From Gordonia insulae (GTDB lineage: Bacteria; Actinomycetota; Actinomycetes; Mycobacteriales; Mycobacteriaceae), in the NCBI RefSeq assembly GCF_003855095.1, contig NZ_CP033972.1, forward strand, positions 2,976,001 to 3,040,000: a stretch of DNA of 64,000 bases, given 5' to 3'. Shown here one piece after another: positions 34,818 through 42,745 of the stretch. The notes under the pieces were generated by a model that searched no databases, had not been told where the DNA came from, and saw nothing but the letters and a program-made list of their open reading frames with translations. The translations under genes and the position numbers were made by a program. Numbering within the stretch: position 1 is the first letter of the stretch; every line of letters starts with the position of its first letter.

Positions 34818-35585
34818 CTACCGGGCCAGACCGCGAACCACCGCCTCGGCCACCGGCGAGAGCTCGGCGCCCTCGAGGTCGAGTTCGCCAACCGGTTCCA
34901 GCGGCGGTTGCGCCATGAACCGCGGCACCCGACCGCGATGCCCCTGCGCGGAGTGGACGAGGAAGGGATGACAGAGGTAGACGTCGCCGATGTTCCCGGT
35001 CGCAGCGACGACCGGCAGGTGTTCGGTTGCCGGCACGACGTCCATGCAGACATCCATCCATGCCCGGCCGTCCGGCCCCGCGTCCGACAGGTACGGCGGC
35101 ACCGACAGATGCGAGCCGACCCGAATCAATGTCGGAGCATCATCGACGCCGACGTCGGAATACAGAAACAGCATGAGCAGCGACCGACCGCGTGACCGCA
35201 GGCTCAGGCGGAGGCCGCCGTCGCTGCCGGCGAACGACGCCTCCACATGCCAGCCCGCCGCTTCGGCGGGCTGATCGCTCGGGAACCGCAACGGGAAAGT
35301 CCCCATCCCCAGCCGGGGACGCCATCGACCTCGGCCGACGAGCCGGTCGAAAGCGGCATGAAGGTCGTCTGTGGTGGCCGACGCGGTGAAGGGCGGCGTG
35401 CTCATCGCGCTCACCCAGATCAGCGACTGCGTCCACGACGATGGATCGTCGGCGCTCAGCCCGATTTCCTTCCACAGTTCTGCCTGACAGTGTTCACCGA
35501 CTTCGCGGTCGAAGGCGTCCTCGATCTTGAGGAACCCGTCGGTGATGAAGCGTTCCACCGCTGCATCTGGGAGCGCAGGCGTCAT
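34818..35585 (-). CDS. Phytanoyl-CoA dioxygenase (PhyH) family protein
   Basis: 255 residues of the Fe(II)/2-oxoglutarate dioxygenase superfamily. N-terminus VERFITDGFLKIEDAFDREV is the PhyH start pattern. The metal-binding motif appears as GWHVEASF (H-x-E instead of the usual H-x-D) with the distal His in YLCHPFLVHSAQGHRGRVPR, which also holds the 2-oxoglutarate-binding Arg. GVDDAPTLIRVGSHL is conserved. Substrate unknown (lipid, halogenation-like or natural-product hydroxylation are all possible). Convergent with the AAA ATPase, 3 bp apart; first gene of a block absent from the M. tuberculosis order. Confidence 0.82.
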   Translation of the reverse strand: MTPALPDAAVERFITDGFLKIEDAFDREVGEHCQAELWKEIGLSADDPSSWTQSLIWVSAMSTPPFTASATTDDLHAAFDRLVGRGRWRPRLGMGTFPLRFPSDQPAEAAGWHVEASFAGSDGGLRLSLRSRGRSLLMLFLYSDVGVDDAPTLIRVGSHLSVPPYLSDAGPDGRAWMDVCMDVVPATEHLPVVAATGNIGDVYLCHPFLVHSAQGHRGRVPRFMAQPPLEPVGELDLEGAELSPVAEAVVRGLAR

Positions 35586-35680
35586 CGTCCGATCGTCCCG
35601 TCGGCCCCGCGCAGCGGCAAGCGATTTTCCCGCGCACCGTACTCCCATCTCGCCGGGAAGACCGTTCGTCCCGGACGCCG

Positions 35681-36001
35681 TCAGTGCGTTGCGCCCATCT
35701 CGATGAGCAGGACGCCGCCGACGATGAGGACGATCCCGAAACCCATGAGCCAGGTGAGTGGTTCGGCGAAGAGGAGCCTGCTGAGGATCGCCGTCAGTGC
35801 GACGCCGGCGGCCGCCCAGATCCCGTAGGCGACGCCGAGGGGCATGCCGTGGTCGAGGCTGAGGATCAACATGGTGAAAGCCACGACATAGCCGATGGCC
35901 ACGGCGGCGTACCAGGCTTTCCGTCCGCCCGAGGCCACCCGCAGCGACAGTGTGCCGGCGACTTCGAAGGCGATCGCGCCGACCAGGTACAACCAGGCCA
36001 T
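35681..36001 (-). CDS. Small multidrug resistance (SMR) efflux subunit
   Basis: 106 residues, four transmembrane helices. SMR markers: the membrane-embedded Glu in LVGAIAFEVAGTLSLRVA (residue 13), PLGVAYGIWAAAGVALTAIL and FAEPLTWLMGFGIVLIVGGV. The start codon overlaps the stop of the upstream SMR gene by 1 bp, so the two subunits are co-translated, as in heteromeric pairs (EbrAB, YkkCD, MdtIJ). Likely exports cationic or guanidinium-type compounds, or polyamines if MdtIJ-like. No riboswitch is seen upstream. Confidence 0.9.
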   Translation of the reverse strand: MAWLYLVGAIAFEVAGTLSLRVASGGRKAWYAAVAIGYVVAFTMLILSLDHGMPLGVAYGIWAAAGVALTAILSRLLFAEPLTWLMGFGIVLIVGGVLLIEMGATH

Positions 36002-36381
36002 CAGGCCGCCGACTCCTTCTGGCGGGCAGGCATCGCGTCAGCGTGTGCCTTCTGCGCGCCGAGTTCGACGCACAGCACCCCTCCGATGACCAGCACGATC
36101 CCGACACCCATGAGGGCCGTCAGCGGCTCGTCGAAGAGAATCATCGACATGATCGCGGTGAGCGCCACGCCCGACGCACCCCAGATCCCGTAGGCGACAC
36201 CGAGCGGCATCTGCGCCTTGAGGACGAGCGTGAGGCAGACGAACGAACCGAGGTAGCCGACCACGATCAACGCGTACAGCGCCGGGTGATGCAATGCGCC
36301 CTTCATCGACAAGGTCGCGGTCACCTCGAGCACGATCGCGCCGACGAGGAACAGCCAGGCTCGGCCGGCCTGTGTCCTCAC
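36001..36381 (-). CDS. Small multidrug resistance (SMR) efflux subunit
   Basis: 126 residues, four helices, membrane Glu in LVGAIVLEVTATLSMKGA (residue 19), PLGVAYGIWGASGVALTAIM and EPLTALMGVGIVLVIGG; a charged C-terminal tail (about 108-126) distinguishes it from the partner. Asymmetric length and the TGATG junction with the second subunit support a heterodimeric pump. Start GTG 36381 puts the Glu at residue 19, slightly late for the family; a later start is not available in frame without losing helix 1. Confidence 0.88.
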   Translation of the reverse strand: MRTQAGRAWLFLVGAIVLEVTATLSMKGALHHPALYALIVVGYLGSFVCLTLVLKAQMPLGVAYGIWGASGVALTAIMSMILFDEPLTALMGVGIVLVIGGVLCVELGAQKAHADAMPARQKESAA

Positions 36382-36446
36382 TCGTGGACCTGCGCGAGTC
36401 GAATCGCCATGTGCTCACGCTACCGATGCGCGCGGCCCGAATGCAC

Positions 36447-36491
36447 AGATGGAGTGGGACGTATCGGCATCCGACACGTCCCACTCCATCT
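36447..36491 (-). terminator. Hairpin terminator, 16-bp stem with GTATCGG apical core
   Basis: AGATGGAGTGGGACGT (36447-36462) pairs perfectly with 36476-36491. Inside, ATCGG-CAT-CCGAC extends the stem with one mismatch. It ends the gene on the minus strand just upstream in coordinates (36499) and shares its apical core with the 16403 terminator. Confidence 0.8.
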
Positions 36492-36498
36492 CGCGCGG

Positions 36499-36948
36499 TC
36501 AGGACGTCGTCGAACCCTGGGTCGGCGCGGTCTGGGTCGGCGCGGTCTGGGTCGGCGCGGTCTGGCCCTGCTGGCCACCCGGCATCTGACCCATACCGCC
36601 CTGCGCACCACCCGGCACCTGACCCATACCGCCGCCCTGCCCCGGCTGGCCGGACCCGCCGGGCATCTGGCCCATACCGCCACCCATGCCACCGCCGGAC
36701 ATGCCACCGCCGGGCATGTTCATCCCCGGGCCCTGATTCGACGACGACGAGCCGCCGGCGACGTAGCCGGCACCGAAGCCGAGCAGCCCGAAGACCACGG
36801 CGATACCGATGCCGCCGGCGATGACGGCGTTGCGCACCTTGTCGCTGACGGGCTTGTCACCGACGTCAGGCGCGCCGGACCGAGGATGAACCGGGCCGTC
36901 CGGGGTCTGCTCGTTCGGGGCGATGGTCGCCCCCTGAGGTGTGGACAT
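36499..36948 (-). CDS. Single-TM protein with Gly/Met/Pro-rich extracytoplasmic tail
   Basis: 149 residues. A polar cytoplasmic N-terminus (to about residue 37) and one transmembrane helix (AVIAGGIGIAVVFGLLGFGAGYVAG) are followed by a low-complexity tail rich in Gly, Met, Pro and Gln (MPGGGMSGGGMGGGMGQMP) that ends with three QTAPT repeats. About a dozen Met residues in the tail could bind copper(I), but this is only a suggestion from composition. ATG 36948 chosen; GTG 36957 is possible. Monocistronic, with a strong terminator after it. Confidence 0.7.
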   Translation of the reverse strand: MSTPQGATIAPNEQTPDGPVHPRSGAPDVGDKPVSDKVRNAVIAGGIGIAVVFGLLGFGAGYVAGGSSSSNQGPGMNMPGGGMSGGGMGGGMGQMPGGSGQPGQGGGMGQVPGGAQGGMGQMPGGQQGQTAPTQTAPTQTAPTQGSTTS

Positions 36949-37095
36949 CGATGTCACTCGCTTTCTGTTGACGCTCTCCAGGAAGGAAAAGTGACATCCA
37001 CAGTGCTGGCGAGGACTGCCCGCGAACTGCCGCGGGGCTGTCAGTTCTCTGTGAGATCGGACGAGCCCGACATCGGGAACCGCGAGATCAGGCGA
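36949..37095. other. Non-coding spacer
   Basis: About 147 bp between two minus-strand genes. I see no clear hairpin or repeat. It should contain the promoter of the Gly/Met-rich protein gene. Confidence 0.4.
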
Positions 37096-37515
37096 TCAAC
37101 CGACGCTGACCTGATAGAACACCGACGACCCGCCCCCGGCCGCGCCTGCCGTGGTACCGACCTGCACCCAGTACGTGGTGCCGCCCTTGTCGGCCGACAG
37201 CACCACGACACGCTGCCCGCCGTCGGAGCTGCGCTGCGACTCGGTGAACCCGGCATCGGTGAGCGTCGTCACGGCAGCGTCCAGGACGTTGCCGACATCC
37301 GGGGACCCCTGCACGGTCACCGACCATCCGTCGGCGCGGCTGCCGTCGGCGGTCAGGACGGTTCCCTCGACCAACGGGACCTGCTGAGTGGGAAAGTCTT
37401 CCGGCAACTGTGTGCCGGTCGTGGCGTCGTCCTCACCACCTCCGCACGCCGCGAGCAACGCGACGCCGGCGACCATGACGACGAACAGCGACACCAGCCT
37501 GGCGAACCGGATCAT
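37096..37515 (-). CDS. Small secreted lipoprotein, unknown function
   Basis: 139 residues. Signal peptide with basic N-region (MIRFARL), hydrophobic core and lipobox LLAAC at about residues 20-24, so it is predicted to be lipidated and anchored at the outer face of the membrane. The mature part has a small alpha/beta look (GNVLDAAVTTLTDAGFTESQ, GGQRVVVLSADKGGTTYWVQVG). Start ATG 37515 gives a proper signal peptide; the frame is open upstream without one. Divergent from the Mrp operon. No domain recognised. Confidence 0.78.
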   Translation of the reverse strand: MIRFARLVSLFVVMVAGVALLAACGGGEDDATTGTQLPEDFPTQQVPLVEGTVLTADGSRADGWSVTVQGSPDVGNVLDAAVTTLTDAGFTESQRSSDGGQRVVVLSADKGGTTYWVQVGTTAGAAGGGSSVFYQVSVG

Positions 37516-37620
37516 GAACGCAACGGTAAAGTAGACAACGCGGGCCCGGCCTCGTGACACTCCGCCCAGGAGACTTCCGGCCCGTGACACCCCGCCCGAA
37601 ACGAAAGACGGTGTGCCCAC
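37516..37620 (+). promoter_or_regulatory. Divergent region before the Mrp operon with a 15-bp direct repeat
   Basis: CGTGACACTCCGCCC (37553-37567) and CGTGACACCCCGCCC (37583-37597) are direct repeats differing at one base, 30 bp start to start. They could be a regulator site for the Mrp operon; no clean -35/-10 is called. Confidence 0.45.
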
Positions 37621-40569
37621 TTGATCTCCGTGCTGGCTGCGCTCGCGCTCTGCGCGCTGCTCGCGCCACCGGTGATCCGCTGGCTCGGTACGCGCGGCTT
37701 CTACGTCCTGGCGCTCGCGCCCGCGGGCGCTCTGGTGTGGGTCATCGTCAACTGGCCCCAGGACGGACAGCCCCCGCTGGTCGAGACCGTCGAGTGGGTA
37801 CCGGTCCTGCAGATGGACATCGTCACCAGGTTCGACACGCTGAGCGCCATCATGTCCGTGCTCATCCTCGGCGTCGGATCACTCGTGCTCTGCTATTGCG
37901 CTCACTACTTCGACGACGCCCGGCCGCGGGTCGCGGTGTTCGGCGGCGAGATGATCGCCTTCGCGGCCGCCATGTTCGGCCTCGTGGTCAGCGACAACAT
38001 GCTGGTCCTGTACGTGTTCTGGGAACTGACCACCGTGCTGTCGTTCATGCTCGTCGGCTTCTACGGTGTCCGCGCCACCGCGCGACGCGCGGCCACCCAG
38101 GCCCTGCTGGTCACCACCGCCGGCGGTCTGGCGATGCTGGTCGGCATCATCATGCTCGGCGAGCGGGCGGGCAGTTATCTGCTCTCCGACATCCTGGCCG
38201 CCCCGCCCGCGGGAGTGTACGTCGACGTCGCGATCGTGCTGCTGCTGATCGGTGCGCTGAGCAAGTCGGCCATCGTGCCGTTCCACTTCTGGCTGCCCGG
38301 CGCGATGGCCGCGCCCACCCCGGTCAGCGCCTATCTGCACGCGGCGGCGATGGTCAAGGCGGGCATCTACCTGATCGCGCGACTCGCTCCCGGCTTCTCG
38401 ACGACACCGAGTTGGCATGTCGTCGTCGTGGTCCTCGGCACGGTCACCATGGTGCTGGGTGGCTGGCGCTCGCTGCGCGAGCTCGACCTCAAGCTGGTGC
38501 TGGCGTTCGGCACCGTCTCCCAGCTCGGCTTCATGGCGGTGCTGGTGGGGATCGGCGACGCCAACGTCGCGATGGCCGGCATCACGATGCTGGTCGCGCA
38601 CGCGCTGTTCAAGGCATCGCTGTTCATGGTGGTCGGCATCATCGACCACTCGACCGGTACCCGTGACATCCGCAAACTCGCCCGGCTCGGGCACCGCCTG
38701 CCGGTATTGGCGCTGACCGCGGCAGTCGCCGGCGCCAGCATGGCGGGCCTGCCACTCACCATCGGCTTCGTCGGCAAGGAAACGGCCTTCGGGTCGGTCT
38801 GGGACACGGGCGCCTTCCCGACCTGGCAGGCCGAGACCATCGACATCGTGCTACTCGTCGGCTCGGTCATCACCTTCGCCTACACCTGCCGGTTCCTGTG
38901 GGGCGCGTTCGGGCGCAAGGTGCGCTCGACGCCGAGCCCCGCAGTCGCCAAGATCCATCCGCCGACGCCGATGTTCCTCGCGGCGCCGATCCTGCTCGCC
39001 GTCGCCGGTGTGGCCGCCGGCATCCTCAGCCCCCAGGTCGGCGACCTGTTCGAGCCGTACGCCGAGACGCTCCCGTCCTACGGTCACGAGCTCGAGCACC
39101 TGGCCATGTGGCATGGCTTCGGTCTGCCGGTGGTCTTCTCGATCATCGTCGTCGTCGCGGGCGCCGCCCTGTTCCTGCTCATCCGCCGACTGCGTGGCGC
39201 GTTGTTCCGGTACCGCCCGATCCTCAACGCCGACCGGATCTACGACGCCACCCTGCGCGGCGCGGACACCATCTCGCTGATGCTGACCCGCAACACCCAG
39301 CGCGGTTCACTGCCGATCACGCAGGGCGTCATCCTCTCCACCGCCATCGTCCTGCCGATCGCCGCCCTCGCCTGGGGCTCGCGTGATCGGCTCGAGGTCG
39401 GCGGCTTCGACTCCGCGGTGCAGGTGGTGATCGGCGGCATCATCGCGGTCGCCGCCCTGGCCGCCGTCACACTCCGCAACCGCCTCGCGGCCACGCTGGT
39501 CGTAGGGCTGACCGGCTACGGCTCGGGCATGCTGTTCGCGCTCTACGGCGCCCCCGACCTCGCCCTCACGCAGTTCCTGGTGGAGACGCTGACGCTGGTC
39601 ATCTTCGTGCTGGTGCTGCGCAAACTGCCGGCCGAACCCGAACCGCGCCATGCCACCGGTTTCAAACCGCTGCGCGCTCTCATCGGCCTCGCGTTCGGCG
39701 CATCGCTCGTGCTGATCGGGCTCTTCGCCGCGGCCGCCCGCTCCGAACAGCCGCTGCACGTCGACATCCCCGAGGCCGCGTACAAGTTCGGGCACGGCGC
39801 GAACGCCGTCAACGTCCTGCTAGTCGACATCCGCGCCTGGGACACGCTCGGCGAGATCTCGGTGCTCATCGTCGCGGCGACCGGTGTCGCATCGATGGTG
39901 TTCCGCAACCGCCGGTTCGGGGCCGCGCCGCGGGTCGCGGACGCCGCGCGACTGCAGGCCGGGCTCAACGGCGACACCACCGACGATGACGACGATCCGA
40001 TCCCGCCCGACCGCACCCGCTGGCTGCTGGGCAGCGACTTCCGCGACCCGCGCCACCGCTCGATGGTGCTGGAGGCGACAACCCGACTGATCTTCCCGAC
40101 GATGGTGGTCCTCTCGGTCTACTTCTTCTACGCCGGCCACAACGCCCCCGGCGGTGGCTTCGCCGGCGGCCTCACCATGGGCCTCGCCCTGGTCCTGCGC
40201 TACCTCGCGGGCGGACGGTACGAACTCGGCGAGGCGCTGCCCATCGAACCCGGACGCATCCTCGGCGCCGGCCTGGCGATCTCGGCCGGGACCGCGGTGA
40301 CGTCGCTGCTCCTCGGCGCCCCGGCGCTGTCGTCGGCGGTGTTCGAGGTCACCCTGCCGGTGCTCGGCGACGTCAAGATGGTGACCGCACTGTTCTTCGA
40401 CCTCGGCATCTACCTGATCGTCGTCGGCCTCGTCCTCGACGTCCTGCGCAGCCTCGGCGCGCGCCTCGACGTCGAGTCCAGCGCCATCGACAACACGCCC
40501 GCACCGGTGCCCATTAATGCCGGGGCGAGCGAAGCGACGGGGAATAGACGCGGGGAGGTGCCACAGTGA
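37621..40569 (+). CDS. mrpA: Na+/H+ antiporter Mrp/Mnh subunit A fused to subunit B
   Basis: 982 residues. Large proton-translocating subunit with about 20 helices. The NuoL-like core (about 120-420) has the key pieces VLYVFWELTTVLSFMLVGFYG, ALSKSAIVPFHFWLPGAM, APTPVSAYLHAAAMVKAG and LAFGTVSQLGFMA. A DUF4040-type region lies near 600-700 (ALYGAPDLALTQFLVETLTL), and the C-terminal part (about 815-960: RLIFPTMVVLSVYFFYAGHNAPGGGFAGGL pattern) is an MrpB domain, so A and B are one chain. TTG 37621 is the only sensible start. The C-terminus carries one type-B repeat. Overlaps mrpC by 4 bp. Confidence 0.93.
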   Translation: MISVLAALALCALLAPPVIRWLGTRGFYVLALAPAGALVWVIVNWPQDGQPPLVETVEWVPVLQMDIVTRFDTLSAIMSVLILGVGSLVLCYCAHYFDDARPRVAVFGGEMIAFAAAMFGLVVSDNMLVLYVFWELTTVLSFMLVGFYGVRATARRAATQALLVTTAGGLAMLVGIIMLGERAGSYLLSDILAAPPAGVYVDVAIVLLLIGALSKSAIVPFHFWLPGAMAAPTPVSAYLHAAAMVKAGIYLIARLAPGFSTTPSWHVVVVVLGTVTMVLGGWRSLRELDLKLVLAFGTVSQLGFMAVLVGIGDANVAMAGITMLVAHALFKASLFMVVGIIDHSTGTRDIRKLARLGHRLPVLALTAAVAGASMAGLPLTIGFVGKETAFGSVWDTGAFPTWQAETIDIVLLVGSVITFAYTCRFLWGAFGRKVRSTPSPAVAKIHPPTPMFLAAPILLAVAGVAAGILSPQVGDLFEPYAETLPSYGHELEHLAMWHGFGLPVVFSIIVVVAGAALFLLIRRLRGALFRYRPILNADRIYDATLRGADTISLMLTRNTQRGSLPITQGVILSTAIVLPIAALAWGSRDRLEVGGFDSAVQVVIGGIIAVAALAAVTLRNRLAATLVVGLTGYGSGMLFALYGAPDLALTQFLVETLTLVIFVLVLRKLPAEPEPRHATGFKPLRALIGLAFGASLVLIGLFAAAARSEQPLHVDIPEAAYKFGHGANAVNVLLVDIRAWDTLGEISVLIVAATGVASMVFRNRRFGAAPRVADAARLQAGLNGDTTDDDDDPIPPDRTRWLLGSDFRDPRHRSMVLEATTRLIFPTMVVLSVYFFYAGHNAPGGGFAGGLTMGLALVLRYLAGGRYELGEALPIEPGRILGAGLAISAGTAVTSLLLGAPALSSAVFEVTLPVLGDVKMVTALFFDLGIYLIVVGLVLDVLRSLGARLDVESSAIDNTPAPVPINAGASEATGNRRGEVPQ
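40522..40542 (+). repeat. Single type-B dispersed repeat at the MrpA C-terminus
   Basis: The 21-bp type-B sequence encodes GASEATG nine residues before the MrpA stop codon, in a part of the protein beyond the MrpB domain. Confidence 0.95.
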
Positions 40570-41138
40570 GCATCAACCTCGGATTGCTGATCGTGATCGG
40601 CGTACTGGCCGCGTGCGGTGCGTACCTGCTGATGGAACGCAGCCTCATCCGGATGCTGTTCGGTCTCCTGCTGTGCGGCAACGCGATCAATCTGCTGATC
40701 ATCGTGGTGTCCGGCGGCATGGGGAACCCGCCGATCCTCGGGCGGTCGTCGGAGAACCGCGCGGCCGACGCCGATCCGCTCGCGCAGGCGATGATCCTGA
40801 CCGCCATCGTGATCACCATGGGCGTCGCGGCGTTCGTGTTGTCACTGGTCTATCGGCTGTTCGTGATCAACCGCGACGACGACGACCTCGAGGACGACAC
40901 CGAGGACGTGAAGATCCTGTCCGGCTCGCTGGACACCGCACCGGACCGCGACCGCACCGACGACCCGGTCACCCTCGCGGACACCGCGGCGGGCGACCTC
41001 TACGACGACGAGGGCAACCCGATCACCCCTGAAGAGTTCGCCGCGCGTCACCTCGAGATCATCGAGACCGACCTCATGCCCGAAGATGCCGATGTCGTCG
41101 ACGAGAACGTCGACGACGACACGGGGGCGAACCGATGA
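40566..41138 (+). CDS. mrpC: Na+/H+ antiporter subunit C (NuoK-like)
   Basis: 190 residues. Three transmembrane helices (LGLLIVIGVLAACGAYLLME, SLIRMLFGLLLCGNAINLLII, AMILTAIVITMGVAAFVLSL) match the NuoK-like MrpC family. An acidic C-terminal extension of about 80 residues (DDDDLEDDTEDV, DDEGNPITPEEFAARH) is longer than in classical MrpC and is predicted to be cytoplasmic. GTG start inside the mrpA stop region; stop overlaps mrpD. Confidence 0.92.
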   Translation: MSINLGLLIVIGVLAACGAYLLMERSLIRMLFGLLLCGNAINLLIIVVSGGMGNPPILGRSSENRAADADPLAQAMILTAIVITMGVAAFVLSLVYRLFVINRDDDDLEDDTEDVKILSGSLDTAPDRDRTDDPVTLADTAAGDLYDDEGNPITPEEFAARHLEIIETDLMPEDADVVDENVDDDTGANR

Positions 41139-42745
41139 TCCCGCAACCGTCGTGGGTCCCGGTGCTCATCACCCTGCCCACCCTGGTGCCCATCGTCGCG
41201 GCCGCCCTCACGTTGCTGCGTGGTCGCAGCCCGAGATTCCAGCGGGCGATCGCGGTGGGCGCGATCTCCATCGCGTTCGCCGCGTCGTGCATGCTGCTCT
41301 ACCTCACCAACGAGTACGGCACCTTCGCGGTGAACATCGGCGGGTGGGGGGACAAGGGATACCCCAACGGACCGTTGGGCATCACCCTCGTCGTCGACCA
41401 GCTGGCCGCGCTGATGCTGGTGGTCTCCACCATCGTGTTGCTCTGCGTCGTCATGTACGCGGTCGGCCAGGGTATCCGCGACGGTACCGAGCAGCAGCCG
41501 GTGTCGATCTTCCTGCCGACCTATCTGATCCTGACCGCCGGCGTGTGCAACGCCTTCCTCGCGGGTGACCTGTTCAACCTGTACGTGTCGTTCGAGGTGC
41601 TGCTGGCCGCGAGCTTCGTGCTGCTCACCCTCGGCGCGAGTCCCGAGCGGGTGCGCGCAGGCGCCTCGTACGTGATGGTGTCGATGGTCTCGTCGCTGAT
41701 CTTCCTGTCCGGCATCGCGTTCGCCTACGCGACCACCGGCACGCTGAATCTGGCGGAGATGGCCGCGCGCCTCGACCACGTCCCCGACGGCACCCGCAAC
41801 GCGCTGTACGCGGTGCTGCTGGTGGCCTTCGGCATCAAGGCGGCGGTCTTCCCGCTGTCCACCTGGCTGCCCGACTCCTATCCGACCGCGCCCGCCCCGG
41901 TCACCGCGGTGTTCGCCGGTTTGCTGACCAAGGTCGGTGTGTACGCGATCATCCGCGCACACACCCTGCTGTTCCCGGGCGGCACGATGGACAACGTGCT
42001 GCTGATCGCCGGACTGCTCACCATGCTGATCGGCATCTTCGGTGCCATCGCCCAGTCCGACATCAAACGTCTGCTGTCGTTCACCCTGGTCAGCCACATC
42101 GGCTACATGGTCTTCGGGATCGCCCTGTCCTCGAAGTTCGGCTTGTCGGCTGCGATCTACTATGTCGCCCACCACATCCTGGTGCAGACCACACTGTTCC
42201 TCGTCGTCGGTCTGATCGAGCGGCAGGCCGGGTCGGCATCGTTGCGCCGGCTCGGTGGGCTGATCGCGAGTCCCGTGCTGGCCGCCCTGTTCCTGATCCC
42301 CGCATTGAATCTCGGTGGCATCCCACCGTTCTCCGGGTTCATCGGCAAGGTCGCGCTCCTCGAGGCCGGCACGCAGGACGGTTCGGTGCTGGCCTGGGTG
42401 CTGGTCGGCGGTTCGGTGGTGACCAGTCTCCTGACGCTCTACGTCATGGCACGCGTCTGGACCAAGGGATTCTGGCGTCCGCGCGCCGACGCCCCGGAGG
42501 GCGACCTCGCCGACAAGGGACCCTCGGCACTCATCGACGAGCGTGACGACATCGCCTTCGACGACCGCGAAGATGTCGGCCGGATGCCGTTCGGCATGGT
42601 GCTGCCCACCGCGATCATGGTGGCCGCCGGCCTCGTCCTGACGTTGTGGGCGGGACCGATCATCGGGTTCACCGACCGCGCGGCGACCGACATCACCGAT
42701 CGCGGCATCTACATCGAAGCGGTCCTCGGAGGTGGTGACCGATGA
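41135..42745 (+). CDS. mrpD: Na+/H+ antiporter subunit D (NuoN/M-like)
   Basis: 536 residues, about 14 helices, proton-conducting antiporter subunit. Conserved regions: AGDLFNLYVSFEVLLAASFVLLTLG (Glu in helix 5) in about residues 140-164, FGIKAAVFPLSTWLPDSYPTAP with the essential Lys, PVTAVFAGLLTKVGVYAIIR and SDIKRLLSFTLVSHIGYM. A polar loop near 470-490 (EGDLADKGPSALIDERDD) precedes the last helices. Overlaps both neighbours by 4 bp, fitting one polycistronic antiporter operon. Confidence 0.94.
   Translation: MIPQPSWVPVLITLPTLVPIVAAALTLLRGRSPRFQRAIAVGAISIAFAASCMLLYLTNEYGTFAVNIGGWGDKGYPNGPLGITLVVDQLAALMLVVSTIVLLCVVMYAVGQGIRDGTEQQPVSIFLPTYLILTAGVCNAFLAGDLFNLYVSFEVLLAASFVLLTLGASPERVRAGASYVMVSMVSSLIFLSGIAFAYATTGTLNLAEMAARLDHVPDGTRNALYAVLLVAFGIKAAVFPLSTWLPDSYPTAPAPVTAVFAGLLTKVGVYAIIRAHTLLFPGGTMDNVLLIAGLLTMLIGIFGAIAQSDIKRLLSFTLVSHIGYMVFGIALSSKFGLSAAIYYVAHHILVQTTLFLVVGLIERQAGSASLRRLGGLIASPVLAALFLIPALNLGGIPPFSGFIGKVALLEAGTQDGSVLAWVLVGGSVVTSLLTLYVMARVWTKGFWRPRADAPEGDLADKGPSALIDERDDIAFDDREDVGRMPFGMVLPTAIMVAAGLVLTLWAGPIIGFTDRAATDITDRGIYIEAVLGGGDR

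Noticed and set aside
35990..36600. Guanidine riboswitch upstream of the SMR genes
   Set aside because: The leader upstream of the first SMR gene is short and dominated by the terminator hairpin of the neighbouring gene; no conserved ACGR-type loops were seen.
41048..42175. Long antisense open frame opposite mrpD, and similar long antisense frames at 1205-3133 (upstream half), 32339-34243 and 57892-59124
   Set aside because: Their products are rich in Arg, His, Asp and Gln with no domain, as expected for the complementary strand of high-GC genes with G/C third positions. The opposite strand encodes recognised proteins.
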